Shown: piece after piece, positions 56,182 through 64,000 of the stretch
Layout: every line of letters starts with the position of its first letter
Numbering within the stretch: the first letter of the stretch is position 1
Assembly (NCBI RefSeq): GCF_021654135.1
Contig: NZ_JAKGSD010000001.1
Location: 598,116 to 662,115, forward strand
Length of the DNA stretch: 64,000 bases
Direction: 5' to 3'
From: Amycolatopsis tucumanensis
Lineage (GTDB): Bacteria; Actinomycetota; Actinomycetes; Mycobacteriales; Pseudonocardiaceae
Notes under the pieces: generated by a model
What the model saw: only the letters and a program-made list of their open reading frames with translations
What the model was told of the DNA's origin: nothing
Database searches by the model: none
Position numbers and translations under genes: made by a program

Positions 56182-59100
56182 CTAAAGCCGCCAGGTGATG
56201 CCGGGTTCGCCCGGGTCGTAGCGGCAGCTCGCGCCGGTCGAGACGGTCGCCCGCAGGTGCTCGGCGAGCTGGGGGTGGCGACCGTCCAGCCGGCGCAGGG
56301 TGTCGCGGATCCGGGCGGTCACGGTCTTGCGGGCGCGCTCGGCCTCGTCCCCGAGACGCCGGGTGCGCCCGCCGAGACCGGCGGCGGCACGCAGTTCCTC
56401 CAGCAGGGCCGCCCGCTCGCTGTCGAGCCGGGCGGCCCTGTCGTCGTCGCCGCGGGCGGCCGCCGCGTCGATCTCGTCATCCAGCGCGGCGAGACGGCGC
56501 CGGTAGGCCGCCTTCGCCGTGTCGTCGAGGACCTCGTCCCCGCCGAGGCGCCGGGCCGCCACCACCACCTCGCCGCCCGCCGGGTCCAGCAGCCGCACCG
56601 CGGGCACGTCGGTGCCCGGGTGGCTGAGCAGGAAGTGCAGGTCCCGCAGGCCTTTCGCGTCCGGCAGGTGCACCGTGCGCCCGGCCAGCGCGAGCGTCCA
56701 CGTCGTGCCGGTGAACCGGAACTCCCCGGTGGCGGCCGGCTCGTGGCCCCGGGCGCGCAGGCGCCGCACGCGTTCCGGCACGTGCCGCAGGCCCAGCTCG
56801 GCCGCCTCGGCGGCGATGACGTCCAGCAGCTCGGCGGCTTCGCGCTCGTCGCCCGGCGCGGCCCGGTCCAGCAGCGCGGTGGCCCGCGCCAGCCGGGCTT
56901 CCACCACCCACGGCCGGGCCCACATCGACTCGGCCGACCGCTCGGCCGCGCGGTACCGCTCCAGCGCCTCGTCCCAGCGCCGCCCCGACGCGGCCAGTTT
57001 CCCCAGCCAGAGGGTGACCGGGCCGCTGATCTCGAACCCGAACACCGACACCAGCCACTGCCCGTCGTAGGGCAGCAGCGCTTCCCTGGCCCGCTCGGCC
57101 AGCCGCTCGTCACCGGCGGCCGCCGCGGTCTGCGCCTGCAGCCGCAGGAACATCGGCAGGTACGACCGCGGGAACGGATCCCGCTCCCCCAGCCCGGCCA
57201 GGTACTCGGCCGCCGCGGCCGCGTCGCCGCGCTGCGCCGCGGTGGTGGCCTCCAGCAGTCCCGGATAGGGGTAGTCGCCGGGGCCGAGGCCGGCGTGGAA
57301 CTCGGCGAGCTCGTCGAACCGGCCCTGCTGCAGCAGCAGCGACCACCGGTGGTGGCGCAGCATCGGCAGGAAGTGGGTGTGGTGCACCTGTTCCGGCGTC
57401 GACAGGACATCGTCGAACAGGGCCTCCGCGTCGGCGAAGCGGCCCTGGAACCCGGCCAGGATGCTCTGGTCGATCTGCGCGCCGAACTGCATCCGGCGGG
57501 AATCGCCCTGCTCGGCCAGCGCCACGAACGCCCGCATCTGGTCGAAGTACCGCGGGTCGCCCAGCTCCAGCAGCGCGACCCAGCGCAGCGAGGTGGCGTA
57601 CTGCTCGGTCTCGGTGTCCCCGCTGCGGTGCGCGACCTCGGCCAGCTCCGCCATCAGCGCTTCGCGCTCGACCGCCGTGCCCAGCCCCCAGATCGAGTCG
57701 TGCAGCGTGGACAGGCTGAAGCCGAGCGCCTCGTCGTCGCCGTCCTCGCGGGCGAGCCTGCCCAGCTGGACGATCACCTCCCTGGCCCGGTCCTCCAGCG
57801 GGCGTTCGGTTTCGCCCGGCCCGATCAGCGCGCGGTGGGCCTCGGCGATCAGCCCGGCCTTCAGGTCGGCGCGCTCCGCGTCGTCGCCCCAGCGGTAGGC
57901 GGTCAGCGCCACGCGGGCCAGCAGCTCCGCGTCGCCCAGCGCGCGGGCCTGGGCGCTCGCCTCCTCGAACACCGCCCAGCCCTCGGTGGGCTCGTCGAAG
58001 TGGTGCAGCTCGCCGCCCAGTTCGAGCAGGACGAGCACACGCCGCCGCGGCTCGTCGGTGATCTCGGCGGCGCGGCGGAAGTGCCCGATGGCTTCCTCGA
58101 ACGCCATCCGGCCGGAGGCGGCCCGCGCGGCGGCGACGAGCAGGTCCACCGCCCGCGACGGCGGCACCAGCGGGCCGGCGAGGTAGGCGTGCCGCGCGGC
58201 TTCGGCGGGCAGGATCCGATCCGCGAGCGCGGGGTTGCCCTCCAGCGCGGTGACCACCGCGGCGTGGCGTTCGCGGGCCTCGTCCTCGCCGAGCGAGTCG
58301 TAGAGCGTTTCACGCACCAGGTCGTGGGCGAAGGCGAACCGGCCGCCGCCGCGCACGGTGACCAGCCGCGCGGCCACGGCCTGGTCGAGCAGCCGGTCGG
58401 CGGGCGCGGCGGGGATCGCGGCGACCGCGGCGAGCACCTGGCGGTGGAACTGCTGCCCGAGCACCGCGGCGGTGGTCAGCAGCCCGACGACCGGTTCCGG
58501 CAGCAGCGACAGGCGGCGGCGCACCGCGTCCCGCACCCCGGGCGCGATCGCGGTGACCGATCCGCCGCTGTGCCACAGGCGCGCGGCCTGCTCGACGAAG
58601 AACGGGTTGCCGCCGGTGCGCCGGTGCACCTCGGCCACGACGTCCTGGCCCGGGGTCTCGCCGACGGTGCGGGCGATGAGCCGGCCGACCTCGTCGGGTT
58701 CCAGGCCGGTGAGCGTGATCGTGCGGGCCTTGGCGACCAGGGAGGACAGCATCGGCCGCAGCGGGTGCTCGGCGACCTCGACCTCCGCGTCGCGGTAGGT
58801 GCCGATCAGCAGCAGCCGCTCGAACCAGGTGTGCCCGGCGGCGAACTCGAGCAGCTTGAGGGAGGCGGTGTCGGCCCAGTGCAGGTCGTCCAGCGCGACC
58901 ACCACCGGACGGCTGTGCGAGGCGGTGACCAGTGCGCTGGTGACGGCGTCGTAGAGGCGGAACCCGTCCGGCGTCTCCCGCGGGTCCGCCTCGCCCAGCA
59001 GCACCGCCAGCCCGCCCCCGGCGTCCCGTTCCACGGCGGCCCACTCGTCGGCGGTCGCGGCGCGCCGCAGCCCGCGCAGGACCTGCACCCAGGGCCAGTA

Positions 59101-59325
59101 GCCGGGCGCGCTGCCGGAGTCCCAGCACGCGCCGCCGAGGACGAGCGCCCCCAGCCGGCGCGCCTCGTCCGCAGCGCCGGTGACCAGGGTGGTCTTGCCG
59201 ATCCCGGGCTCCCCGGTGACCAGCACGAGCCCGCCGTGGCTGTCCACCGCCCGCCCGATCTCGGCGCGCAGCAGGCCCGCCGGGTGGTCACGGCCGATCA
59301 GGGCGGGTTCGAGGTGGGTGTCCAT
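56182..59325 (-). CDS. Large AAA/TPR signalling protein with a novel C-terminus
   Basis: This 1047-residue protein has an AAA/NTPase module (about 10-250) with Walker A GEPGIGKTTL and Walker B VVVALDDLHW, then about 500 residues of helical TPR-like repeats. It ends with a domain (about 870-1047) of a strand-rich part (FRFTGTTWTLALAGRTVHLPDAKGLRDLHFLL), a coiled coil rich in Ala/Arg/Asp, and IRDTLRRLDGRHPQLAEHLRA. LuxR-type relatives carry a DNA-binding domain at this position; here the terminal segment may be a winged-helix substitute. It is probably a signal-dependent regulator. Confidence 0.8.
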   Translation of the reverse strand: MDTHLEPALIGRDHPAGLLRAEIGRAVDSHGGLVLVTGEPGIGKTTLVTGAADEARRLGALVLGGACWDSGSAPGYWPWVQVLRGLRRAATADEWAAVERDAGGGLAVLLGEADPRETPDGFRLYDAVTSALVTASHSRPVVVALDDLHWADTASLKLLEFAAGHTWFERLLLIGTYRDAEVEVAEHPLRPMLSSLVAKARTITLTGLEPDEVGRLIARTVGETPGQDVVAEVHRRTGGNPFFVEQAARLWHSGGSVTAIAPGVRDAVRRRLSLLPEPVVGLLTTAAVLGQQFHRQVLAAVAAIPAAPADRLLDQAVAARLVTVRGGGRFAFAHDLVRETLYDSLGEDEARERHAAVVTALEGNPALADRILPAEAARHAYLAGPLVPPSRAVDLLVAAARAASGRMAFEEAIGHFRRAAEITDEPRRRVLVLLELGGELHHFDEPTEGWAVFEEASAQARALGDAELLARVALTAYRWGDDAERADLKAGLIAEAHRALIGPGETERPLEDRAREVIVQLGRLAREDGDDEALGFSLSTLHDSIWGLGTAVEREALMAELAEVAHRSGDTETEQYATSLRWVALLELGDPRYFDQMRAFVALAEQGDSRRMQFGAQIDQSILAGFQGRFADAEALFDDVLSTPEQVHHTHFLPMLRHHRWSLLLQQGRFDELAEFHAGLGPGDYPYPGLLEATTAAQRGDAAAAAEYLAGLGERDPFPRSYLPMFLRLQAQTAAAAGDERLAERAREALLPYDGQWLVSVFGFEISGPVTLWLGKLAASGRRWDEALERYRAAERSAESMWARPWVVEARLARATALLDRAAPGDEREAAELLDVIAAEAAELGLRHVPERVRRLRARGHEPAATGEFRFTGTTWTLALAGRTVHLPDAKGLRDLHFLLSHPGTDVPAVRLLDPAGGEVVVAARRLGGDEVLDDTAKAAYRRRLAALDDEIDAAAARGDDDRAARLDSERAALLEELRAAAGLGGRTRRLGDEAERARKTVTARIRDTLRRLDGRHPQLAEHLRATVSTGASCRYDPGEPGITWRL

Positions 59326-59381
59326 CACCACTGACGCTAGCGCGCCGATGTCCGGATTGTCCGCCGGTTAACAGTTCCCGG

Positions 59382-60121
59382 TCACCGTGTGTCCGCGCGG
59401 TAGCGGCGCGGCGTGGTGCCGACGACGGCGGCGAAGGCCGCGATGAAGCTGCTGGGGTTCGACCAGCCGCAGGCGTGGGCGACGTGCGTGGTGTCGTGGC
59501 CCTCGGCCAGCAGGACGAGCGCGTGGTGGACGCGCACCTGGGTCCGCCACTGGTAGAAGCTCATGCCGAGCTCGCCGCGGAAGAGCCGGCTGAGGGTGCG
59601 GGCGCTGGCCCCGGTCCGCCGTCCCAGCCCGGCCAGCGGGGTGTTGTCCGCGGGCTGCTCGTACAGGATCCGCGCGACCGCCCGCAGCCGGTCGTCGCGG
59701 GGTTCCGGGAGTTGCAGCGGCTGCTCGCCGGCTTCGCGGAGTTCGTCGACGAGCACCCGGCGGAGCCGCGCGGTCCCGGTCGCGGGACCGGTCAGCGCGA
59801 GCAGGACCTCCCTGGCGAGTGCGGAGGCCAGGAACACGGCCGGTCGGGCGGCGCCAGCTGGGCCGGCGACGGCGGCAGGAAGACGATCCGCATGTCGGTG
59901 TGCCCGTGCGCGCGGTGGTGGTGCGGGCAGCCCGCCGGGATCCACGCGACGCGGCTGGCGGGGACGATCGACGTGCCGCCCTCGGTGTGCACGGACAGGA
60001 CGCCTTGGGCCGCGTAAACCAGGTGCCCTCGCGTGTGGGAGTGGTCGGCGCTCGTCCCGCCCGCCACCTCCGGCGCCCGCGACAGTGGGTCGCATGAGGA
60101 CGCCCGCACGATTTCGCCCAT
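59382..60121 (-). pseudogene. AraC family regulator with a one-base frameshift
   Basis: The N-terminal cupin (SSCDPLSRAPEVAGG, HTRGHLVYAAQGVLSVHTEGG, IPAGCPHHHRAHG) and the C-terminal AraC helix-turn-helix pair (LGRRTGASARTLSRLFRGELGMSFYQWR, HACGWSNPSSFIAAF) are in different frames. The join is at about 59838-59843 (GGCCGG), where one missing G would restore DRAVFLASALAREVL. The start is uncertain: ATG 60121 or GTG 60109, because an inverted piece of another gene is fused in frame upstream. Confidence 0.72.
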
Positions 60122-60289
60122 CACCGAAACGACGATGCTGCCCTCCGCCAGCCGTGGGTCGGTCGACGGCGCCAGCTCGCCCACGCACTCGATTCCCAGC
60201 ACCCGCGGGAACACCACGGAGGGGGAGTGGCCCTGGCGGGTCCGCAGGTCCGACCGGTTCAGCCCGGCGCCCCGCAACCGCACGAGGCT
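60112..60289 (-). pseudogene. Inverted N-terminal piece of a quinone oxidoreductase
   Basis: The minus strand encodes SLVRLRGAGLNRSDLRTRQG, VVFPRVLGIECVGELAPSTD and GSIVVSVMGEIVR. This is the GroES-like N-terminal domain of a zinc-type alcohol dehydrogenase/quinone oxidoreductase, without its first 30 or so residues. The rest of the same gene lies immediately to the right on the plus strand. This segment has therefore been inverted, and it is now fused in frame to the AraC N-terminus. Confidence 0.7.
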
Positions 60290-60290
60290 G

Positions 60291-60919
60291 ATGCCGGTCA
60301 CGACGAGCCTGCCGTGGGAGGCGCTCGCCGCGCTGCCGGAGACGTACCTGACGGCGCAGGGCGCGCGGACGCGCTGGGGGTGGCGCGCGGTGAGCGGTTG
60401 CTGATCCGCGGCGGGACCTCGTCGGTGGGGATGGCGGCGGCGTCGATCGCGGCCGCACTCGGGGCCGAGACCGCCGCCACGACCCGGCGGCGGCACTAGG
60501 CGGCGGCGCTGGTCGCCGACCACGTCTTCGTCGACGACGGCGGGCCGCTCACGATCGAGGCGTGGCCGGAGGGCCCTGATCACGTCCTCGACCTGGTCGG
60601 CACGAGCTCGGCGCTGGATTCGCTGCGGCTGGTCCGCCGCGGCGGAACGGTGTGCGTGGCGGGCTCGCTCAGCGGCTGGCTGATCCCGGCGTTCGAGCCG
60701 ATCGCGATGATCCCCACCGGCACCAGGCTGACCGCTTTCCACAGCGACACCGTGCGCGGCGCGGCGGGCGCGGCCGTGCTGCAGCGGGTCGTCGACCAGG
60801 TCGAGGCCGGGGTCCTCCACCCGCACGTCGACCGGCTCTTCAGCCTCGACGACGTCGCCGAAGCGCACCGCTACCTGGAGGACGACCAGGCGACCGGGAA
60901 GGTGGTCCTCGTGCCCTGA
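60291..60919 (+). pseudogene. Remainder of the quinone oxidoreductase, frameshifted and with an amber codon
   Basis: The plus strand continues the same enzyme: PVTTSLPWEALAALPETYLTAQGA, then after a frameshift at about 60363-60370 LGVARGERLLIRGGTSSVGMAAASIAAALGAE (NADPH loop), a TAG at 60497-60499, then ALVADHVFVDDGGPL to HRYLEDDQATGKVVLVP. Three separate lesions (inverted N-terminus, frameshift, stop) make it non-functional. Confidence 0.75.
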
Positions 60920-61338
60920 CCGGCCGCGGATCTCCCCCGGGGCGGCGCCGATAGCCTCACCGCATGAACCGGGGACTGCTCCGAGTGGCGGGAGATCCCG
61001 GACCTGACCGGTCCGAGCGCCACCGTTCCGGGTTCGTCGCTGTCCGCCATCGGCTTGTGGTGCTCGGCCTCTGCGGATCCTCGTGCGCCGTCTGTCCGCG
61101 GCGAGTCCGAAGGTCGCCGTGCTCAGGACGCACGCCTCGTGTTGACCGGGCACGGCGACGAATTCGGAGTCCACCTTCGACGTGAACTCCCGTCGGTGCC
61201 CGACGAGTCCGGCCGGGGGCTGGCCGAACCGGCGCACGCATAACGGTTACGGGCTGTTCATCCGGCCCCGCCTTTACACCGGGAGCCACCGCCACCACAC
61301 TCCACGCAGTACTGTGCGGATCCGCTGGGGAGGCGAGG
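60920..61338. other. Intergenic region without a confident gene
   Basis: About 420 bp follow the broken reductase. Short open frames exist on both strands (for example from ATG 60964), but none has a ribosome site or recognisable motif, and third-position GC bias is weak. It may be further gene debris. Confidence 0.4.
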
Positions 61339-64000
61339 ATGCGCTGGCGTGAGCTGCTGCCCAGGGCGGGCGAGGTCCCGGGGCGGGGCAGGGCGGCCTC
61401 GACCGCCGTCGCCGCTCTCCTGTTCGCCGCGCTCGGCACCGGGTTGTACCTGGCCTTCGCCGAGGACACCGGCATCGCCGGGCGTCAGCTCGGCGGGCGC
61501 GGCCAGCCGCTGCCGTTCCCGCCCGGCACCGCGGCCACCCTGTGGTGGGACTTCGCGCTGATCGCCGGCTACGGGCTCGCCGTGCTGCTGGGCACCACCG
61601 CCGCGCTGTGGGTCTGCCGGCCGGGCACCGCGATGTACGAGGTCGCCCGCTTCGGCCGCATCGCCGGGCTGGTCGCGGTCGTCTCGGACGTCCTGGAGAA
61701 CGTGTTCCTGCTGGTCGCCACCCGCGATCCGGCCCCCGTCCCGCTCGAACTGGCCAGTGCGGCCGCGGTCACCAAGTTCGCCGGGCTGCTCCCGGCGCTC
61801 CTGCTCGCGCTCTACGGCATCGTGCTCACCCTGCTCCGCTCGGCGCGGCCGGTGAAGCACGACCCGCCCGACGGCGTCTGCTCGGCCGCGCTCAAACCAG
61901 AGGACCCCGACGGCGCCTGCGACGAAGGCGAAACCACGGCAGCCACCCGGTGGCGCAACGGGTACCGCCTGCCCCCGGGCGAGCCGACCGGCGGCACCGG
62001 GTTCGCGTTGTCCGGCGGCGGGATCCGCTCGGCCAGCGTCGCGCTCGGCGCGCTCCAGCCGCTGCGGCAACGGCTCCTCGGCGCCCAGTACCTGGTGTCC
62101 GTCTCCGGCGGCGGCTACACCGCGGGCGCGCTGGTGCAGGCCCTCACCACGGCGACCGATCCGAAGGAGCCGCCCCGCGGCCGTCCGGTCGCGACACCGG
62201 AAACCGCGTTCGGCCCCGGCAGCGTCGAGGAAGACCACGTCCGGCGTCACGTCAGCTACCTCGCAGGCACGCGGGCCGAGCTGCTCACCGCCCTCGGCGT
62301 GATCGCCCGCGGCCTGGTGCTGTCGCTGTTCCTGGTGTTCGCCCCCGCGGTCGTGCTCGGCGTGGCCGCCGGCTGGCTGTACCAGCAGGTCCCGCTCACC
62401 GTGTTCCCCGGCGACGGCGGTTACCCCGCGCCCCGGCTGGGCGCGCTGCTGTCACTGGGCCTGACGCTGGTGTTCGCCGCCGTGGTCTCCCTGGTGGCCC
62501 GCTGGCTCCCGCCGGCGAAGCCGCTGCTGCGCCAGATCGCCCGGCGCCTGTCCACCAGGCTCGCGCTGCTCGCCGGCCTGATCGCGCTGCTCACGCTCGG
62601 CCTGCCCGCCATCGCCTGGCTGGCCGACCGGCTGCTCACCCTGACCCCGCCCTCGATCACGCTCGGCAGCCCGTTCGTCGCGCTGCTGCTGACCTACGTG
62701 TCCGCACTGGCGACGATGGGCTGGCGCAACCGCAAGGTCGTCACCAAGGCGCGCGACTCGCTCGACGCGCTCACCGCGGCGCTGCCGACCAGCCTCACCC
62801 AGCGCCTCCTGGTGATCATCACGACCACGGTCCTCGCCCTGGCCTGGCTGCTGCTGTTCGCCTCGGTGATCACGCCGCTGGGCGAGCCGGAGCTGCTGTG
62901 GGCCGCGCTCGGTCTGGTGGTCGTGCTGATCGTCGTCGGCGGGCTGATCGACGAGACCTCGCTCAGCCTGCACCCCTTCTACCGGGAACGGCTGGCGTGC
63001 ACGTTCGCCGTGCGCCGGGTCCGCCGTGACGACGGGCAGGTCGTCGCCGCGCCCTACCCGAGCACCGAGCGCAGCTCGCTCGCGACCTACGGGCACGCCG
63101 AGAACTTCCCGCGCGTCGTGTTCGCGGCGGCGGCGAACCTCACCGGCGAAGGCCGCACCTCCCCCGGCCTCGGCGCCGTCTCCTTCACGATGAACAGCCG
63201 CTGGGTCGGCGGCCCGGACGTCGGCTGGATCGAGACCGCGCGGCTGCAGGAGTCGGTGCCGGGCCGGTTCCGTCGGGACCTGACCGTCCAGGGCGCGGTC
63301 GCGATCAGCGGGGCGGCGTTCGCGTCGTCGATGGGCCGCGCCTCGCGCTGGTACCAGATCCTGCTCGCCCTGTCCGGGGCCCGGCTGGGCACGTGGCTGC
63401 CCAACCCGGACGTGCTGCTGCGCTGCCCGCCGCGCACCGACCGCGCCGCCTGGGCCTACCCCGCGCTGCCGCACGCGCGACGGCTGCCCTACCTGCTGCG
63501 CGAGGTGCTCGGCATCCACTCGCACGCCGACCGGCTGCTGCACGTCACCGACGGCGGGCACTACGACAACCTCGGCCTGGTCGAGCTGTTCCGCCGCCGC
63601 TGCACGACGATCTACTGCATCGACGCGGGCGCGGACGCGCCGCCGACAGCGGGCGGGCTGGCCTCGGCGCTCGCGCTGGCCGCGCAGGAGCTGGGCGTGC
63701 GGGTCACGCTGGACGACCCGTGGCGGTCCGAACCCGGCGGCGGGGAGCCGCTCTCGCCGGAGCACCCGCTCAGCAACCTGAACAGCAGGCTGTCGGAGAG
63801 CCCGGTGATCACCGGGACGATCCACTACCCGCCGGAGAGCGGGCAGGCCGGGGTGGGACGGCTGATCGTGGCGAAGGCGCTGCTGTGGCGGGACCTGCCC
63901 TACGAGCTGCTGTCCTACGCCGCGCACCACCCGGAGTTCCCGCGGGACGGCACGAGCGACCAGTTCTTCGACGACGGCAAGTTCGGCGCCTACGCCGAGC
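61339..64000 (+). CDS. Patatin-like phospholipase with membrane insertion (3' end beyond window)
   Basis: From ATG 61339 (GGGGAGGCGAGG upstream) at least 887 residues are open. Four N-terminal membrane spans precede the patatin glycine loop FALSGGGIRSASVALG (about 222-237) and the nucleophile S256 in VSVSGGGY. About six further spans follow (about 315-540), then the second half of the hydrolase with the catalytic aspartate D738 in VTDGGHYDNLGL. The first glycine of GxSxG is serine. It is probably a membrane-embedded lipid acyl hydrolase. The stop lies outside the window. Confidence 0.82.
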   Translation, partial: MRWRELLPRAGEVPGRGRAASTAVAALLFAALGTGLYLAFAEDTGIAGRQLGGRGQPLPFPPGTAATLWWDFALIAGYGLAVLLGTTAALWVCRPGTAMYEVARFGRIAGLVAVVSDVLENVFLLVATRDPAPVPLELASAAAVTKFAGLLPALLLALYGIVLTLLRSARPVKHDPPDGVCSAALKPEDPDGACDEGETTAATRWRNGYRLPPGEPTGGTGFALSGGGIRSASVALGALQPLRQRLLGAQYLVSVSGGGYTAGALVQALTTATDPKEPPRGRPVATPETAFGPGSVEEDHVRRHVSYLAGTRAELLTALGVIARGLVLSLFLVFAPAVVLGVAAGWLYQQVPLTVFPGDGGYPAPRLGALLSLGLTLVFAAVVSLVARWLPPAKPLLRQIARRLSTRLALLAGLIALLTLGLPAIAWLADRLLTLTPPSITLGSPFVALLLTYVSALATMGWRNRKVVTKARDSLDALTAALPTSLTQRLLVIITTTVLALAWLLLFASVITPLGEPELLWAALGLVVVLIVVGGLIDETSLSLHPFYRERLACTFAVRRVRRDDGQVVAAPYPSTERSSLATYGHAENFPRVVFAAAANLTGEGRTSPGLGAVSFTMNSRWVGGPDVGWIETARLQESVPGRFRRDLTVQGAVAISGAAFASSMGRASRWYQILLALSGARLGTWLPNPDVLLRCPPRTDRAAWAYPALPHARRLPYLLREVLGIHSHADRLLHVTDGGHYDNLGLVELFRRRCTTIYCIDAGADAPPTAGGLASALALAAQELGVRVTLDDPWRSEPGGGEPLSPEHPLSNLNSRLSESPVITGTIHYPPESGQAGVGRLIVAKALLWRDLPYELLSYAAHHPEFPRDGTSDQFFDDGKFGAYAE

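Noticed and set aside
56116..59334. 1072-codon open frame on the plus strand
   Set aside because: It is antisense to the AAA/TPR protein, whose Walker motifs and TPR pattern are clear.
60964..61250. Small ORFs after the broken reductase
   Set aside because: No ribosome site, motif or consistent codon bias on either strand.

Overview
The window is very GC-rich throughout, with GC-biased third codon positions, many GTG/TTG starts and many ATGA/GTGA start-stop overlaps. Together with FurA-KatG, a LigD-type repair protein, FadR-type GntR and PucR regulators, DrrAB-type ABC genes and type VII-like small proteins, this points to a soil actinomycete. Pseudonocardiaceae, and Amycolatopsis in particular, is my best guess (inference; no rRNA is present). 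I see no tRNA, rRNA, CRISPR array, insertion sequence or prophage.

Layout. 1-6.9 kb: two MFS transporters, a LysR regulator, a 29-codon ORF coupled to the second transporter, a TetR remnant and a LigD-like phosphoesterase-polymerase. 6.9-17.9 kb: what looks like a complete non-phosphorylative L-fucose pathway. It comprises a mutarotase, a FadR-type regulator, a divergent SDR plus diketo-acid hydrolase pair, then L-fuconate dehydratase, aldose dehydrogenase, lactonase and a three-gene sugar ABC importer, closed by an 18-bp perfect terminator stem. The expected flow is L-fucose, fuconolactone, fuconate, 2-keto-3-deoxyfuconate, 2,4-diketo acid, then pyruvate plus lactate. The same 11-mer lies in both forward promoters, so the linked GntR protein probably controls the whole locus. 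Two type VII-like genes sit inside it.

18-28 kb: an FAD monooxygenase, a nitronate monooxygenase-like protein, an HD-GYP/LuxR fusion, a furA-katG operon with a probable leaderless promoter, an LCM-type methyltransferase, a GNAT and a short Rho paralogue. 28.2-31.6 kb: ligJ-ligI-MFS, a fragment of the 2-pyrone-4,6-dicarboxylate (protocatechuate 4,5-cleavage) pathway. 31.6-38 kb: a membrane protein lacking a nearby stop, a crotonase, a PucR regulator and a Tat-exported subunit coupled to a cysteine-cluster GMC flavoprotein. 38-51.5 kb: transporters, small-molecule enzymes, an Lnt homologue with a substituted catalytic triad, a MarR-MFS-AKR locus with decayed copies of the marR 3' end, and a NarL-type response regulator with a 39-residue membrane microprotein.

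51.5-64 kb: an acyl-CoA synthetase interrupted by one amber codon, a 2H phosphoesterase, an FMN reductase with a DrrAB-like exporter, a 1047-residue AAA/TPR regulator, a broken araC/quinone-reductase pair in which part of the reductase is inverted, and the start of a patatin-like membrane protein that runs off the window.

Gene decay is concentrated at 4.3-4.6, 43.9-44.5, 47.6-48.0, 51.5-53.0 and 59.4-61.3 kb. The rest reads as intact catabolic and regulatory operons.
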